Of a DNA stretch of 64,000 bases, positions 35,803 to 47,800 are shown one piece after another. A model generated the notes under the pieces. The model was not told where the DNA came from. It worked only from the letters and a program-made list of their open reading frames with translations, and made no database searches. A program made the position numbers and the translations under genes. This DNA comes from Geitlerinema sp. PCC 7407 (GTDB taxonomy: Bacteria > Cyanobacteriota > Cyanobacteriia > PCC-7407), in assembly GCF_000317045.1 (NCBI RefSeq), contig NC_019703.1:353501-417500 (forward strand), in the 5' to 3' direction. The stretch's first letter is position 1, and the number at the start of each line of letters is the position of its first letter.

Positions 35803-38800
35803 TCACAGCAGATCGTCGATCGCCGTCAGCAATCGACCAATCTGTTTTTCCCACGTCCAGTCTTCCATAAACTGAGCCGCCCGCAGCCCCCGCGATCGCG
35901 CCTCGGCCCGCTGCTGGTAGATCGTCTCCAGGTGGGCCACCACCTCCTCGACCCTCGATTCGCCCCAGTCCTCCACCTGAGAAAAATGCAGGCTGGGTTT
36001 GACCGGGCCTTGATCTTGCAGCACGTAGCAGTGGTCGCCCTGGAGCAGGTCGCGGTGGCCGGTGTTGGCCGAGAGGATGGACGGCACGCCGCAGGCGAGG
36101 CACTCCATGGCCACCAGATTGGTGCCGCCCTCGCAGCGGTTGGGGAAGATGGCCGCGTCGGCCTCCCGCAAAATCTGCCCCATCATGTAGTTCACCACCG
36201 GCCCCACGTCCAGCACTGCCCCGGCCGGAATCCCGTTGGCGACCAGCCACTCGGTCACCCGCAGCCGCCGATCGGCGCCTACCTGGGGCAGACCGACCAC
36301 GTTGCCGGTTTGCTCTAGCCCCGCCATGAACTGGGGCCAGAAATTGTGCCAGGCGGTGATCAGCAGGGCTTCGGGGTGGCGGGCCTGAAAAATCTTGAAG
36401 GCGGCCACCACGATGTCCTGGCCCTTGCGGTACTCCAGCTTGCCGCCGGAGAAGATCACAAAGCGATCGCCAAACCAGTTGGAGCGCGGTGCCGGATGAA
36501 AAATCGTGGGGTCGATGCCCTGGGGCACCATCCGCACATCCCGGACGCCGTGCTGGCGCAGCACCTCGGCATTCCAGGAGCAGCCCGCCACGATGGCGTC
36601 ATAGCTCTGGGCCCGCTCCACGATCTCGGGGCTCAGCCGACTATTTTCAAAAAAGACCACGCCAAGGTTGCGCTTGCCGGTGACGCGCTGCTGGAGCCGC
36701 GAGGCAAAATCGTTGCCCAGGGCGTGGAGCACGGTGAATTCGCCGCTGATTTTCTTGTCGGGGTTCTGGGCCAGGAACTGGTGCAGGCTCTGCTGGCGCT
36801 GCACGATGGGCTGCAGCAGGTTCAGGTGCAGTGGATTGAGCCCCTCCAGGGACGGCGGCGAAATCATCAGGGGCTCGTAGCCAGCGCGGCGAGCGGTCTG
36901 GAGGGCCAAGTTCATGCCGTAGACGCCCCAGCCCGAGAGCAGGCTGGGCGGCCAGCCCAGGCCCACGCATTTGACGGGGGCTGAGGTCTGGAGGGTGATG
37001 GAAGGGGTGCTGGAGGTTTGCATGGCGGGAGAATCTAGGGAGTCTGCTGGATGGGCGATCGCCTCGGTCAGGGCGGCGAGAACCGTCTCAAGGACGCTGT
37101 CCCACTGGCCCCGACTGCTCTGGCGAAACAGCCGCGCCGTCGGATACCAGGGGCTGTCGGAGCGCTGGATCAGCCAGCGCCAGTCGGGGCTGTAGGGCAG
37201 CAAGATCCAAACCGGCTTGCCGAGAGCCCCGGCCAGGTGGGCGACGGAGGTGTCGACGGTGATGACCAAATCTAGCTGAGCAATGGCCGCTGCGGTGTCC
37301 GCAAAGGTCTGGATCTGGTCATCTAGGTTGATCACGCGCTCCGGGGACAGGCCCGCCAGATCCTGGGTGCGATCGCCCTTTTGCAGGCTGTACCAGGTCA
37401 CTCCGGTTACTTCGAACAGCCGCCGAAACGCCGCCATGGGACAGGAGCGGTTGTGGTCATTGAGGTTTGTGGGGCTGCCCGCCCAGGCGACGCCCACCTT
37501 CAGGCGGGTGCCGGGACGGGGCGCGAGGGCGATCGGCCGGTCGGGCACCGCCAGGTAGGGCACCTGAGCGGGCAACGTCTCCAGGTCAATGCCCAGGTAG
37601 TGGGGCAGGCTCATCAAGGAGGTGTGGTAGTCGAAGCTCGCCGGGATGCCTTCGCCCCGGGGCACGATGTGGGTGATGCCAGGCAGCGATCGCAGCAGGT
37701 CGATCAGCGGGGGGCGGCACTCCAGAATGACCTGGGCTCCCTGGGCCACCACCTGCGGAATAAATCGACAAAACTGAATCGCGTCGCCAAAGCCCTGATC
37801 GGCGTAGATCAGCAGGGTTTTGCCCGCTAGGGGCTCGCCGCGCCAGGGGGGCTTGGGCAGCTCCACGGGCTGGCGACCGGGCCGCCGCCAGCGCCACTCG
37901 TACTCCGCGAAGCCTTCCCGGAAGCGGCCCGCCAGCAGCAGGGCCAGGGCGCGGTTCCAGTGGGCCTCGGCGTAGTCGGGCTGGAGGGCGATCGCCCGGT
38001 CGTAGTGGGCCAGGGCCGCCTCCAGGTTGTTGCACTGGCGATGGGCCAGGCCCAGGTTGTAGTGGGCCTCGGCGTGGTCCGGCTGGAGCTGGAGTGCCTG
38101 CTCGTAGAAGGCGATCGCCTCCTCGAACTGCTGCTGCTGGTGGTAGGCCGTGGCCAGGTTGTGCAGGGCGGCAAAGTAGCGCGGCTGGAGGACCAAAACG
38201 CGCTGATAGCAGGCGATCGCCCCTTCCAGATCCGAATGACAGCTCAGGGCCACCCCCAGGTTGTAGTGGGCGTCGGCATAGCCTGGATCCAGGGCGATCG
38301 CCTGCCGGTAGTGCGCCAGGGCGGCCTCGGGCCGCTGCTCCTGAAACGCCAAAATGCCCAGCATGGTCTGGAGCAGGGCCGTCGGCTGCTCGGTGAGCAG
38401 AGCACCGTACTCGGCCTTGGCCGCCGCGAGGTTGCCTGCCTGGTGGAGGGCGATCGCCCGGTCTAGGGCCAGGGACGGGCTGGCCTGGGCCGCCAGCGCT
38501 GCCAGGGCAGTCCCCACCTCCGTGATCACCGGCTCCCACACATCGGTCTGCCCCTGGCGGAACAGCCGCGCCGTCGGGTACCAGGGGCAGTCGGAGCGCT
38601 CCAAGAGCCAGCGCCAATCGGGGGCGTAGGTGAGCAGCACCCACACCGGCTTGCCCAGGGCCCCGGCCAGGTGGGCCACCGAGGTGTCCACGGTGATCAC
38701 CAGATCTAGCTGGGCGATCGCCGCCGCCGTATCCCCAAAGTCCTGAAACTCGCTCCCCCAGTCCGCTAGCCGGTCTGCGTAGGCGGCCAGCTCGTCCACC

Positions 38801-41800
38801 GCCGGTCCTTTTTGCAGGCTGTACCAGTGAGTTCCAGGGGTGTGGAAGAGGGGGGCGATCGCCGTCAGCGGGCAAGAGCGATGGTGATTGTTTTTGTGGC
38901 GGGGATTGCCGGACCAGACCAGCCCGATCTGGAGGCCCGGTGGCAGCGGGCGGGGCGGGGCGGCGGGCGGCCTCAGGTAGGGCGCGGCGGCGGGCACCGT
39001 TTCCAGGGTCGTGCCCAGGCGGTGGGGCAGGCTCAGCAGGGGCGCGTGACAGTCGAAGTCCGGCAGCTCATCGCCCTTGGCCACGACCTCGCTCACGCCC
39101 GCCACCGTGGCCACCAGCCGCAGCAGCGCCCGGGGCGACTCCACAAGGACCGTTGCGCCCTGCTCCGCCAGCACCGTCGCGTAGCGGATGAACTGGATCG
39201 TGTCGCCGTAGCCCTGCTCGGCATGGAGCAAAATGCGCTGGCCACTCAGGGGACTGCCGTCCCACAGGGGCCGGGTAAAGGGCCGCATGGGCGGGCAGTC
39301 GGGGTTATTGGCGACCTGCCAGCGCCACTCGTATTCCCCAAAGCCCTGCGCCAAATCCCCCTGGATCAGGTGCACCGCCGCCAGGCCCAGGTGGGCTTCG
39401 GCGTAGTCGGGCTTAATTTGGAGCGCCTGCCGGTAGGCCGCGATCGCCCCTGGGTGGTCGAGCTGGCTTTGCAGGGCGTTGCCCAGATTGTTGTAGGCCT
39501 CGGCGTAGTCGGGCTGGAGGGCGATCGCCCGCCGGTAGTGGGCGACGGCTTCCTCGATCCGGTCGAGGCGCTGGAGGGCGTTGGCCAGGTTGTTGTGGGC
39601 CGCGACAAAGTCTGGCCGCAGGGCCAGGGCGCGCTGATAGTGGGCGATCGCCTCGCTCCACTGGCCCTGCTCCTTGAGGGCATTGGCCAGGTTGTTGTGG
39701 GCCTCCGGGTAGTCTGGCCGCAGGTCCAGCACCTGGCGATAGTGGGCGATCGCCTCGGTGAGCTGTCCCTGCTGCTTGAGGGCGACCCCCAGCCCCAGAT
39801 GGGCCTCGACGTGATTTGGCTGGAGGGCGATCGCCCGCTGGTAGTGGTCCTGGGCCGCGATCAGGTGGTGCTGGCGGCGGTAGGCCAGCCCCAGCAGATA
39901 GTGAACCTCGGCCACGGTGGAATACTGCGGCACCAGAAGCTCTAGCAGGGCGATCGCCGCCTCGGGCTGACCCGCGCTCAGGTGGGCGATGGCCAGGGCC
40001 AGCTCAGGAATCTCCGGCTCAGCGGGCGATCGCCCTGGGATCTGCTCCCCCAGCGCCGCCGCCACCGCCCCAAAGACGCTCCCCCAGTCCCCCAGACGCG
40101 GCTGGCGAAACAGGCGAGCAGTCGGATACCAGGGGCTGTCGGGGCGATCGCGCAGCCAGCGCCAGTCGGCATCAAAGGCCAGCAAAATCCACACGGGCTT
40201 CCCGAGGGCGCCCGCTAGGTGGGCCACCGACGTGTCCACCGTAATTACCAAATCCAGCGCCTCAATGGCCGCCGCCGTATCGGCGAAGTCCTGGCAGTGC
40301 TGGCCCCAGTCCTGTAGGCGATCGCCGGACTGGGCCAGCTCCTCGCAGCCGTCGCCCTTCTGCAAACTGTAAAAAGCCACCCCCGGCAGGTCCAGCAGGG
40401 GCGCAAACTGGGCCAGCGAGCAGGAGCGGTGGTGGTTGTTGATGTGGCTGGGGCGACCGGCCCAGACGATGCCCACCGAGAGGCGATCGTCCCGCTGGAA
40501 GTGGGGAGAGTTCGCGGCCGCAGGTGCCTCCAGGTAGGGAATATTCGCGGGAATCGTCTCCAGGGTCAGGCCCAGCAAATGGGGCAGGCTCATCAGGGCC
40601 GCGTGACAGTCGAAGGTCAGGGGCGCATCGCCAATGGCATAGACCTCCGCCAGATCGCCAAACCCCTGGACCAGCCGCAGCAGCCGCCGGGGCACCTCTA
40701 GCACTACCTGACCACCCCGCGCCACCACCCAGGGCACCAGCCGTAAAAACTGGATCGTGTCGCCGTAGCCCTGCTCTCCGTAGATCAAGATCCGCCGTCC
40801 CTGGAGGGGCTGGCCGTCCCAGGCGGGCTGCGTAAAGGACCGCTGGCGCAGCTCTCCGAGCGCCCAGCGCGCCTCATAGCCCGCAAACCCCCGCCGAAAG
40901 TCGCCCTGCTGGAGCCACACCAGGGCCATGGCGAACTGCGCCTGGACGCAGTCGGGGTCCGCCCGCAGCACCTGCTGATAAAGGGCGATCGCCCGGTCAA
41001 ATTCCCCCAGGTCGTAGTAGGCGTTGCCCAGGTTGTAGCGGGCCACGCTGAGCTGGGGGTCGAGGTCAATGGCCTGCTGGTAGTGGGCGATCGCCCCCTC
41101 GTACTGGTCCGCCTGCTGCAAAATGCTGCCCAGGTTGCTGTGGTAGATCGCCGCTTGGGGCTGGAGGTCGATGGCCTGCCGGTAGGCCGCGATCGCCTGC
41201 GGGATGTCCCGGCGACTGCGGTAGAGATTGCCCAGATTGTTGTAGGCGTCGGCCAGCCCGGGGTCCAGGGCAATGGCGCGCTGGTAGGCGGCCAGGGCTT
41301 CGTCGTCGCGTTTTTGGGCCTGGAGGGCGGTGCCCAGGTTGTAGTGGGCCTGGGCAAAGTCGGGCTGGAGGTCGATGGCCTGCCGGTAAGCCGCGATCGC
41401 CTGCTGCCAGTCCCCGGCGTTCTGGGCGGCGATGCCCTGGGCATTCAAAGCCTCGGCGGCGGTGGGCTCCCGCAGCGCAGGCCGGAGCGTCTCGGCCACC
41501 TGGGCGATGACGCTGGCCCAGTCCCGGGGCCGAGGCTGGCGAAACAGCCGCGCCGTCGGGTACCAGGGGCTGTCGGCGCGATGGCGCAGCCAGCGCCAGT
41601 CCGCATCAAAGGCCAGCAGCACCCACACCGGCTTGCCCAAGGCTCCGGCCAGGTGAGCCACCGAGGTGTCCACGGTGATCACCAGGTCCAGCTGGGCGAT
41701 CGCCGCCGCCGTATCCGCGAAGCTCTGGATCTGCGGATCGAGGTTTTCCACCGGCACCCCGAGCGCCTGCAAATCCGCCGTGCGATCGCCCTTCAGCAGG

Positions 41801-44800
41801 CTGTACCAGGCAATCCCCGGCAGCTCAAACAGGGGCAAAAAGGTCTCCAGGGGGCAGGACCGATTTTGGTTGTTGGGGTGCTTTGGGTTGCCCGCCCAGA
41901 CGATGCCCACCCGGTAGCGGGGCGGGGTTGGGCGCTCGGCCAGGGTCACCGAGGCCACCTCCGCCGGAAACGTCAGGTAGGGCGCGCCAGGAACCTCCGC
42001 CATCGCGAGGCAGTGGGGCAGGCTCATTAGCGGAATGTGGACCTCGAAGTCTGGCAGGCGATCGCCCTGGGCCACCCAAACGAAGTCGGGAAAACTCGGC
42101 TGGAGCAGCGACAGCAGGGGCCTTTGGCACTCCACCACCACCCGAGCGCCGCGCTCCTGCACCGCTGTCAGGTAGCGCACAAACTGGAGTGTGTCCCCCA
42201 GGCCCTGCTCGGCGTGGACCAGCAGCGTGCGGCCCGCCAGATCGTCGCCGGACCACTGGGGCTGCCGAAAGGGACGCGGCGGCGTGGCCGCCACGCGCCA
42301 GCGCCACTCGTACTCGGCCCAGCCTTGGGCCGTGTGCCCCTGGGTCAGCCAGGCCAGGGCGCGGCACAGATGGGCCTCGACGCAGTCGGCGTCCAGGGCG
42401 ATCGCCCGTTCGTAGGCGGCGATCGCCCCGTCTAGATCCCCCGATTCCTTCAGGGCGACCCCCAGATGGGTGTGAAAGCTGGGATGCTCGGGGTTGAGGG
42501 CCAGGGCTTGGTGGTGGGCGGCGATCGCCTCCGACAAGCGGCCCTCTTTGCGCAGGGCAATGCCCAGATGGTCCTGGGCCTCGGCCAGCTCGGGCCGCAG
42601 GGCCAGCACCTGCTGATAGTGGGCGATCGCCGCCCGGTAATCTTGCCGCTCTAGGTAAAGGCTGGCTAGGTTGTGCAGGGCCTTGAAATGGTCCGGCTGA
42701 AAGCGCAGGGCCAGCCGGTAGTGCTGCTCGGCGCGATCGCCCTGGTCCTGGGAGCGCAGCAGGTTAGCCAGGTTGTAGTGGGCCGGGGCAAAGTCCGGCT
42801 GGAGGGCCAGAGCCTGCTGATAAGCGGCGATCGCCTGCTGGGGCTGGTCCGTTTGGTAGGCGTTGCCCAGGTTGTAGTGGGCGGCGGTCAGATGGGGATC
42901 AAGGGCCAGGGCCTTTTGGTAGTGGTCGAGGGCGGCGGGGTCTCCCTGAGCGCGCAGCGCCACCCCCAGGCGCAGGTGCCCCTCGGCAAAGGTCGGACAG
43001 ACGTCAACTGCCGTCCGGTAGCAGGCGATCGCCTCGGGGCTGTGGCCCTGCTGACTGTGCTGATAGCCCTGGTTGATCAGGGCGATCGCCGTTTCCAGGG
43101 ACCTCGGATCGGGGCTGGCCGCTGGTGCGGGTGGGTCTTGCTCTCGCCACGCTGGCAGGGCCGTCTGCACCGCCGCCAGGACCGCGTCCCAGTCTCCCGG
43201 CGTCGGCTGACGAAACAGCCGCGCCGTCGGGTACCAGGGACTGTCGTCGCGATCGCTCAGCCAGCGCCAGTCATGGACAAAGGACAGCAAAATCCAGACC
43301 GGCTTACCCAGGGCGCCCGCCACGTGGGCCACCGAGGTATCCACGGTGATCACCAGATCCAGCTGGGCAATCACGGCCGCCGTATCGGCGAAATCTTGGC
43401 AATACTGGCCCAAATCCGTCACGCGATCGCCATATTTCGTCAGATCGGCGGCGCGATCGCCTTTTTGCAGGCTGTACCACGCAATGCCGGGCACCTCAAA
43501 GAGTCCCTGAAACTTCGCCAGAGGGCAGGAGCGGTTACGATCGTTCTTGTGCTCCGGGTTGCCCGCCCACACAAAGCCCACCCGCTTGCCCGAGCCGCCC
43601 AGGGTCTGGGCCGCGCCCACCGGCACCTCGAAGGCGTCGCCGCGCAGATAGGGCACCGACGCCGGGATCGTCTCCAGGGTCGTGCCAAAAATCCACGGCA
43701 GACTTAGCAAGGGAACCTGCACGTCAAAAGCGGGCAGAGGCTTGCCGCGGGGCACCAGCCCGTCGCAGCCCTCGGCAGTGGTCAGCAGGCGCTCCAGGGC
43801 GGGCTGGCACTCGAAAATCACCTGGCCGCCCCGATTTTTCACCCAAGGCAGGTAGCGCACAAAGTTCAGCGTGTCGCCGTAGCCCTGCTCGGCGTGGACC
43901 AGCAGGGTTTTGCCGGTCAGGTCGCCGCCGTCCCACAGGGGCCACTGGCCGAAGGGATTGGGGGGCTGGTCCGGCAGTTGCCAGCGCCACTCGTACTCGG
44001 CGAAGCCCCGCACGAGGTCCCCGGCCCGCAGCAGGACATGGCCCAGGTTGTCGTGGGCCTCCACGTAGTCCGGCTCCAGGGCGATCGCCCGTTCGTGGGC
44101 CGCGATCGCCCGCTCCAGGTCGCCCGTTTCGGCGTAGCAGGCCCCCAGGTTGTTGTGGGCGCGGGCCAGGCCTGGCTTCAGGTCGAGGGCCTGCTGGTAG
44201 GCGGCGATCGCCTCCGGCAAGCGGCCCAGCTCCTTGAGGACGCCGCCCAGGTTGTAGTGGCCCTCGGCGAAGTCCGGCAACAGCGCCAGGGCGGCCTGGT
44301 AGTGGCGGCTCGCTCCCTCAAAGTCATCGCGCGATCGCAGCAGATTGGCCAAGTTATTGTGGGCTCCGGCGAGGTTCGAATCCAGCGTCACGGCTTGGCG
44401 ATAGTGGTCAATGGCGTCATCGGGCTGGCCCAGCTCCTGAAGGGTGCTGGCCAAGCGGGCGTGGGCGTCAGCCAGGGTGGGCGCGAGGCGGAGGGCGGCG
44501 CGATAGTGGGTGACTGCCTCACTGAGCTGCTGGGTTTGCTTCAGGGCGGTCGCCAGGTTGTAGTGAGCGTCTGCGTAGTCGGGCTTTTGGGCGATCGCCT
44601 GCTGATAGTGATGAATGGCGCGGCTCAGGTCTCCCATCTGGCTAAGGGCGATCGCCAGATTGTAGTGGGCCTCGGGGAAATCCGCCTGCTGGGCCAGACT
44701 GCGGCGATAGTAGGCGATCGCGCTCTGGGGGTCGCCGCTCTGGTAGGCCACCACGCCCAGCAGGTGCAGGGCATTGGGCTGGTGAGGGTCCTGGCGCAGC

Positions 44801-47800
44801 ACGGCCTGGTAGCGCTGGGCAGCCTCAGCCCGCTGGCCGGCCTGGTGCAGCGCCACGGCCTCGCTGAGCAGGGCGGCGATCGCGGGCGTGACGGGGCGGC
44901 TAGCGGGGGCAGTCGGTTCGAATTGCCGGGATTTCAGGCGATCGCCCAGGGCCGCCGCCACTTGGGCAAAGGCGCTGGCCCAGTCGCCGGGCCGCCCTTG
45001 CCGAAACAGCCGCGCCGTCGGGTACCAGGGACTGTCGGCGCGATCGCGCAGCCACCGCCAGTCGGCATCAAAGGGCAACAGGATCCACACGTCTTTGCCC
45101 AGGGCGCCCGCCACGTGGGCCACTGAGGTATCCACGGTGATCACCAGATCCAGCTGGGCGATCGCCGCCGCCGTATCGGCAAAGTCCTGCAAGATGGGGT
45201 CGAGGGACTGGATCTGGACCGAGGCATGGGCTAGCTCAGCCGCCCGCGGCCCTTTTTGCAGGCTGTACCAGGCAACGCCCGGAATTTGAAACAAGGGCTC
45301 AAACTGGGCGATCGAGCAGGAGCGGTGACGATCGTTGGTGTTTTGGGGGCTGCCCGCCCAGACGATCGCCACCCTGGGGCCTGCCTGGGGCGGCAGCTGG
45401 ATCCCTTGCTGGGCGGCAGCGGGCACCCGCAGGTAGGCCTGCTCGGCGGGCACGGTCTCGGGCGTCGTGCCCAGAATCCAAGGCAAACTCAGCAGGGGCG
45501 CCTGCACCTCAAAGGGCGGCAAGGTTGCCCCCTTGGGCAGAACCTGGTCGACAAAGGGCAGCTCCTGGAGCAGCCGCACCAGCGCCGACTGGCACTCCAC
45601 CAAAACTCGCGCCCCCTGGGCCTTGGCCAGGGCCGCGTAGCGAATGAACTGGATCGTGTCGCCGTAGCCCTGCTCGGCGTGGAGCAGGATCGTCTTGCCG
45701 GTCAGATTGCCGCCGTCCCACCGGGGCTGAGCAAAGTCGCGGGGCGGGGTTTTGGGCGATCGCCAGCGCCACTCGTACTCGGCCCAGCCCTCGGCCCACT
45801 GGCCCTGCTGGAGCCAGGCGATCGCCCGCCCAAAGTGGCTGTCCACGTGCTCCGGATTGAGCGCCAGCGCCCGCTCGTAGCAGGCGATCGCCGCTGCCGG
45901 ATCGCCCAAGCCTTGGTACACCACGCCCAGGTTGTGGTGGGCGTCGGCCAGATCGCTCTGGAGCCGCACCGCTTCTTTGCAGTGCAGCAGGGCCTCTTCT
46001 AGATCTCCCCGCTCCTTGAGAATGCTGCCCAGGTTCAGGTGGGCGGCGGCCACGTCGGGGCGACGGGCGATCGCGGCTCGGTAGTGGGCGATCGCGGTGT
46101 CCTCGTCTCCCTGGAGCTGGCAGACGCTGCCGAGATTGATATGGGTCGCCACCAGACTGGCGTCGAGGGCGATCGCCCGCTCGTAGTGCTGCCGCGCCTC
46201 GGCGTAGCGATCGACGGCCTGGAGCGCCAGCCCCAGGTAGTGATGGGCCAAAGCCGTGTCCGGCCACTGGGCCAAAAGCTGCTGATAGGCGGCGATCGCC
46301 CCGACATAGTTGCCGCTGCTGAGGGCCGCTTGTCCCTGCTCCTGGAGCGCCTCCCGAGAGAGATCGGCCGACGGGCGATCGCCCTCGGCCAGCGCCGCTG
46401 TCACCTGCGCCACTACCCCGGCCCAGTCGCCGGGAGCCGCCTGCCGAAACAGCCGCGCCGTCGGATACCAGGGACTGTCGGTGCGCTCCGTCAGCCAGCG
46501 CCAGTCCGCATCGTAGGCCAGCAAAATCCACACCGGCTTGCCCAGGGCTCCGGCCAGGTGGGCCACGGAGGTATCTACGGTGATCACCAGATCCAGCTGG
46601 GCGATCGCCGCTGCCGTATCCACAAAGTCCTGCAAAAGCGGATCGAGGTTGTGCAGGGGCGTCGGCGTCTGGGCCAAGTCCTGGGTGCGATCGCCCTTTT
46701 GCAGGCTGTACCAGGTGAGGTCCGGCTGCTGAAACAGGGGAGCGAGCGCCGCCAGACTGCACGAGCGATTGCGATCGTCCTTGTGCTGGGGATTGCCTGC
46801 CCAGACTAGACCCACGCGCCGCCCAGCCCCTTGGGGCAGCTGGGGGCCGCCGGTAGCGGGAGCCGCTAGGTAAGGGACCTGCCCGGGGATGCTGTCTAGG
46901 TCGGTGCTCAGGGCGTGGGGCGCGCTCAGCAGCGGCAAGTGCACCTCAAAGGGCGGCAAGGGGTCGCCCGCGATCGCCACCGCGTCCAGCCAGGGGACAT
47001 CCCGCACCAAGCGCTTCAGCGGGGCCTGACATTCCAGAATCACCCGAGCGCCCCGCGCCTTAAAGATCTGGGCGTAGCGCAGAAACTGGATCGTGTCTCC
47101 CAGGCCCTGCTCGGCGTGGAGCAGCAGCGTTTTGCCCTGGAGGTCTTCTCCCTGCCAGCGGGGCACCTCGAAGGGCCGGGGCGGCCAGTCCCGCAGCTGC
47201 CAGCGCCACTCATACTCGGCAAACCCCTCCCGCAGCTGGCCCGCCGTCAGCAGCGCAATGCCTAGGTTGTGGTGGCCCTCGACGTAGTCGGGGCGCAGGG
47301 CCAGGGCCTGCCGGTGGTGGGCGATCGCCCCTGCCACGTCCCCGGTCCGCTTGAGGGCGACGCCCAGATTGTTCAGGGCCTCAGCATTGTTTGGATCCAG
47401 CTCCAGGCTCTGGCGGTGGGCGGCGATCGCCTCGGCAGGGCAATTGAGGGCTTGCAGGACCAGGCCCAGGTTGTGGTGGGCCGTCGCCGCCCCCGGATCG
47501 AGGGTGATGGCGTGGCGGTAGCAGGCCTCTGCGGCCTCGAGCTGGCCCAGACTCTGGTGGCTCACCCCAAGGTTGAGGTGGGCGTCGGTGTAGTCGGGCC
47601 GCAGAGCGATCGCTTGCTCATAGCGGGCGATCGCCGCTGGCAAGTTTCCCTGCTCGCGCAGCAAATTTCCCCAGGCATAGTAAACTTCGGGAAACTCGGG
47701 TCGCAGGGCGATCGCCGCCTCGTAAGCCGCGATCGCCTCGGCGGTCCGGCCCTGCTGGCGGAGGGCAACGCCGAGGCTGTGCAGGGCCTCGGGATAGTCA

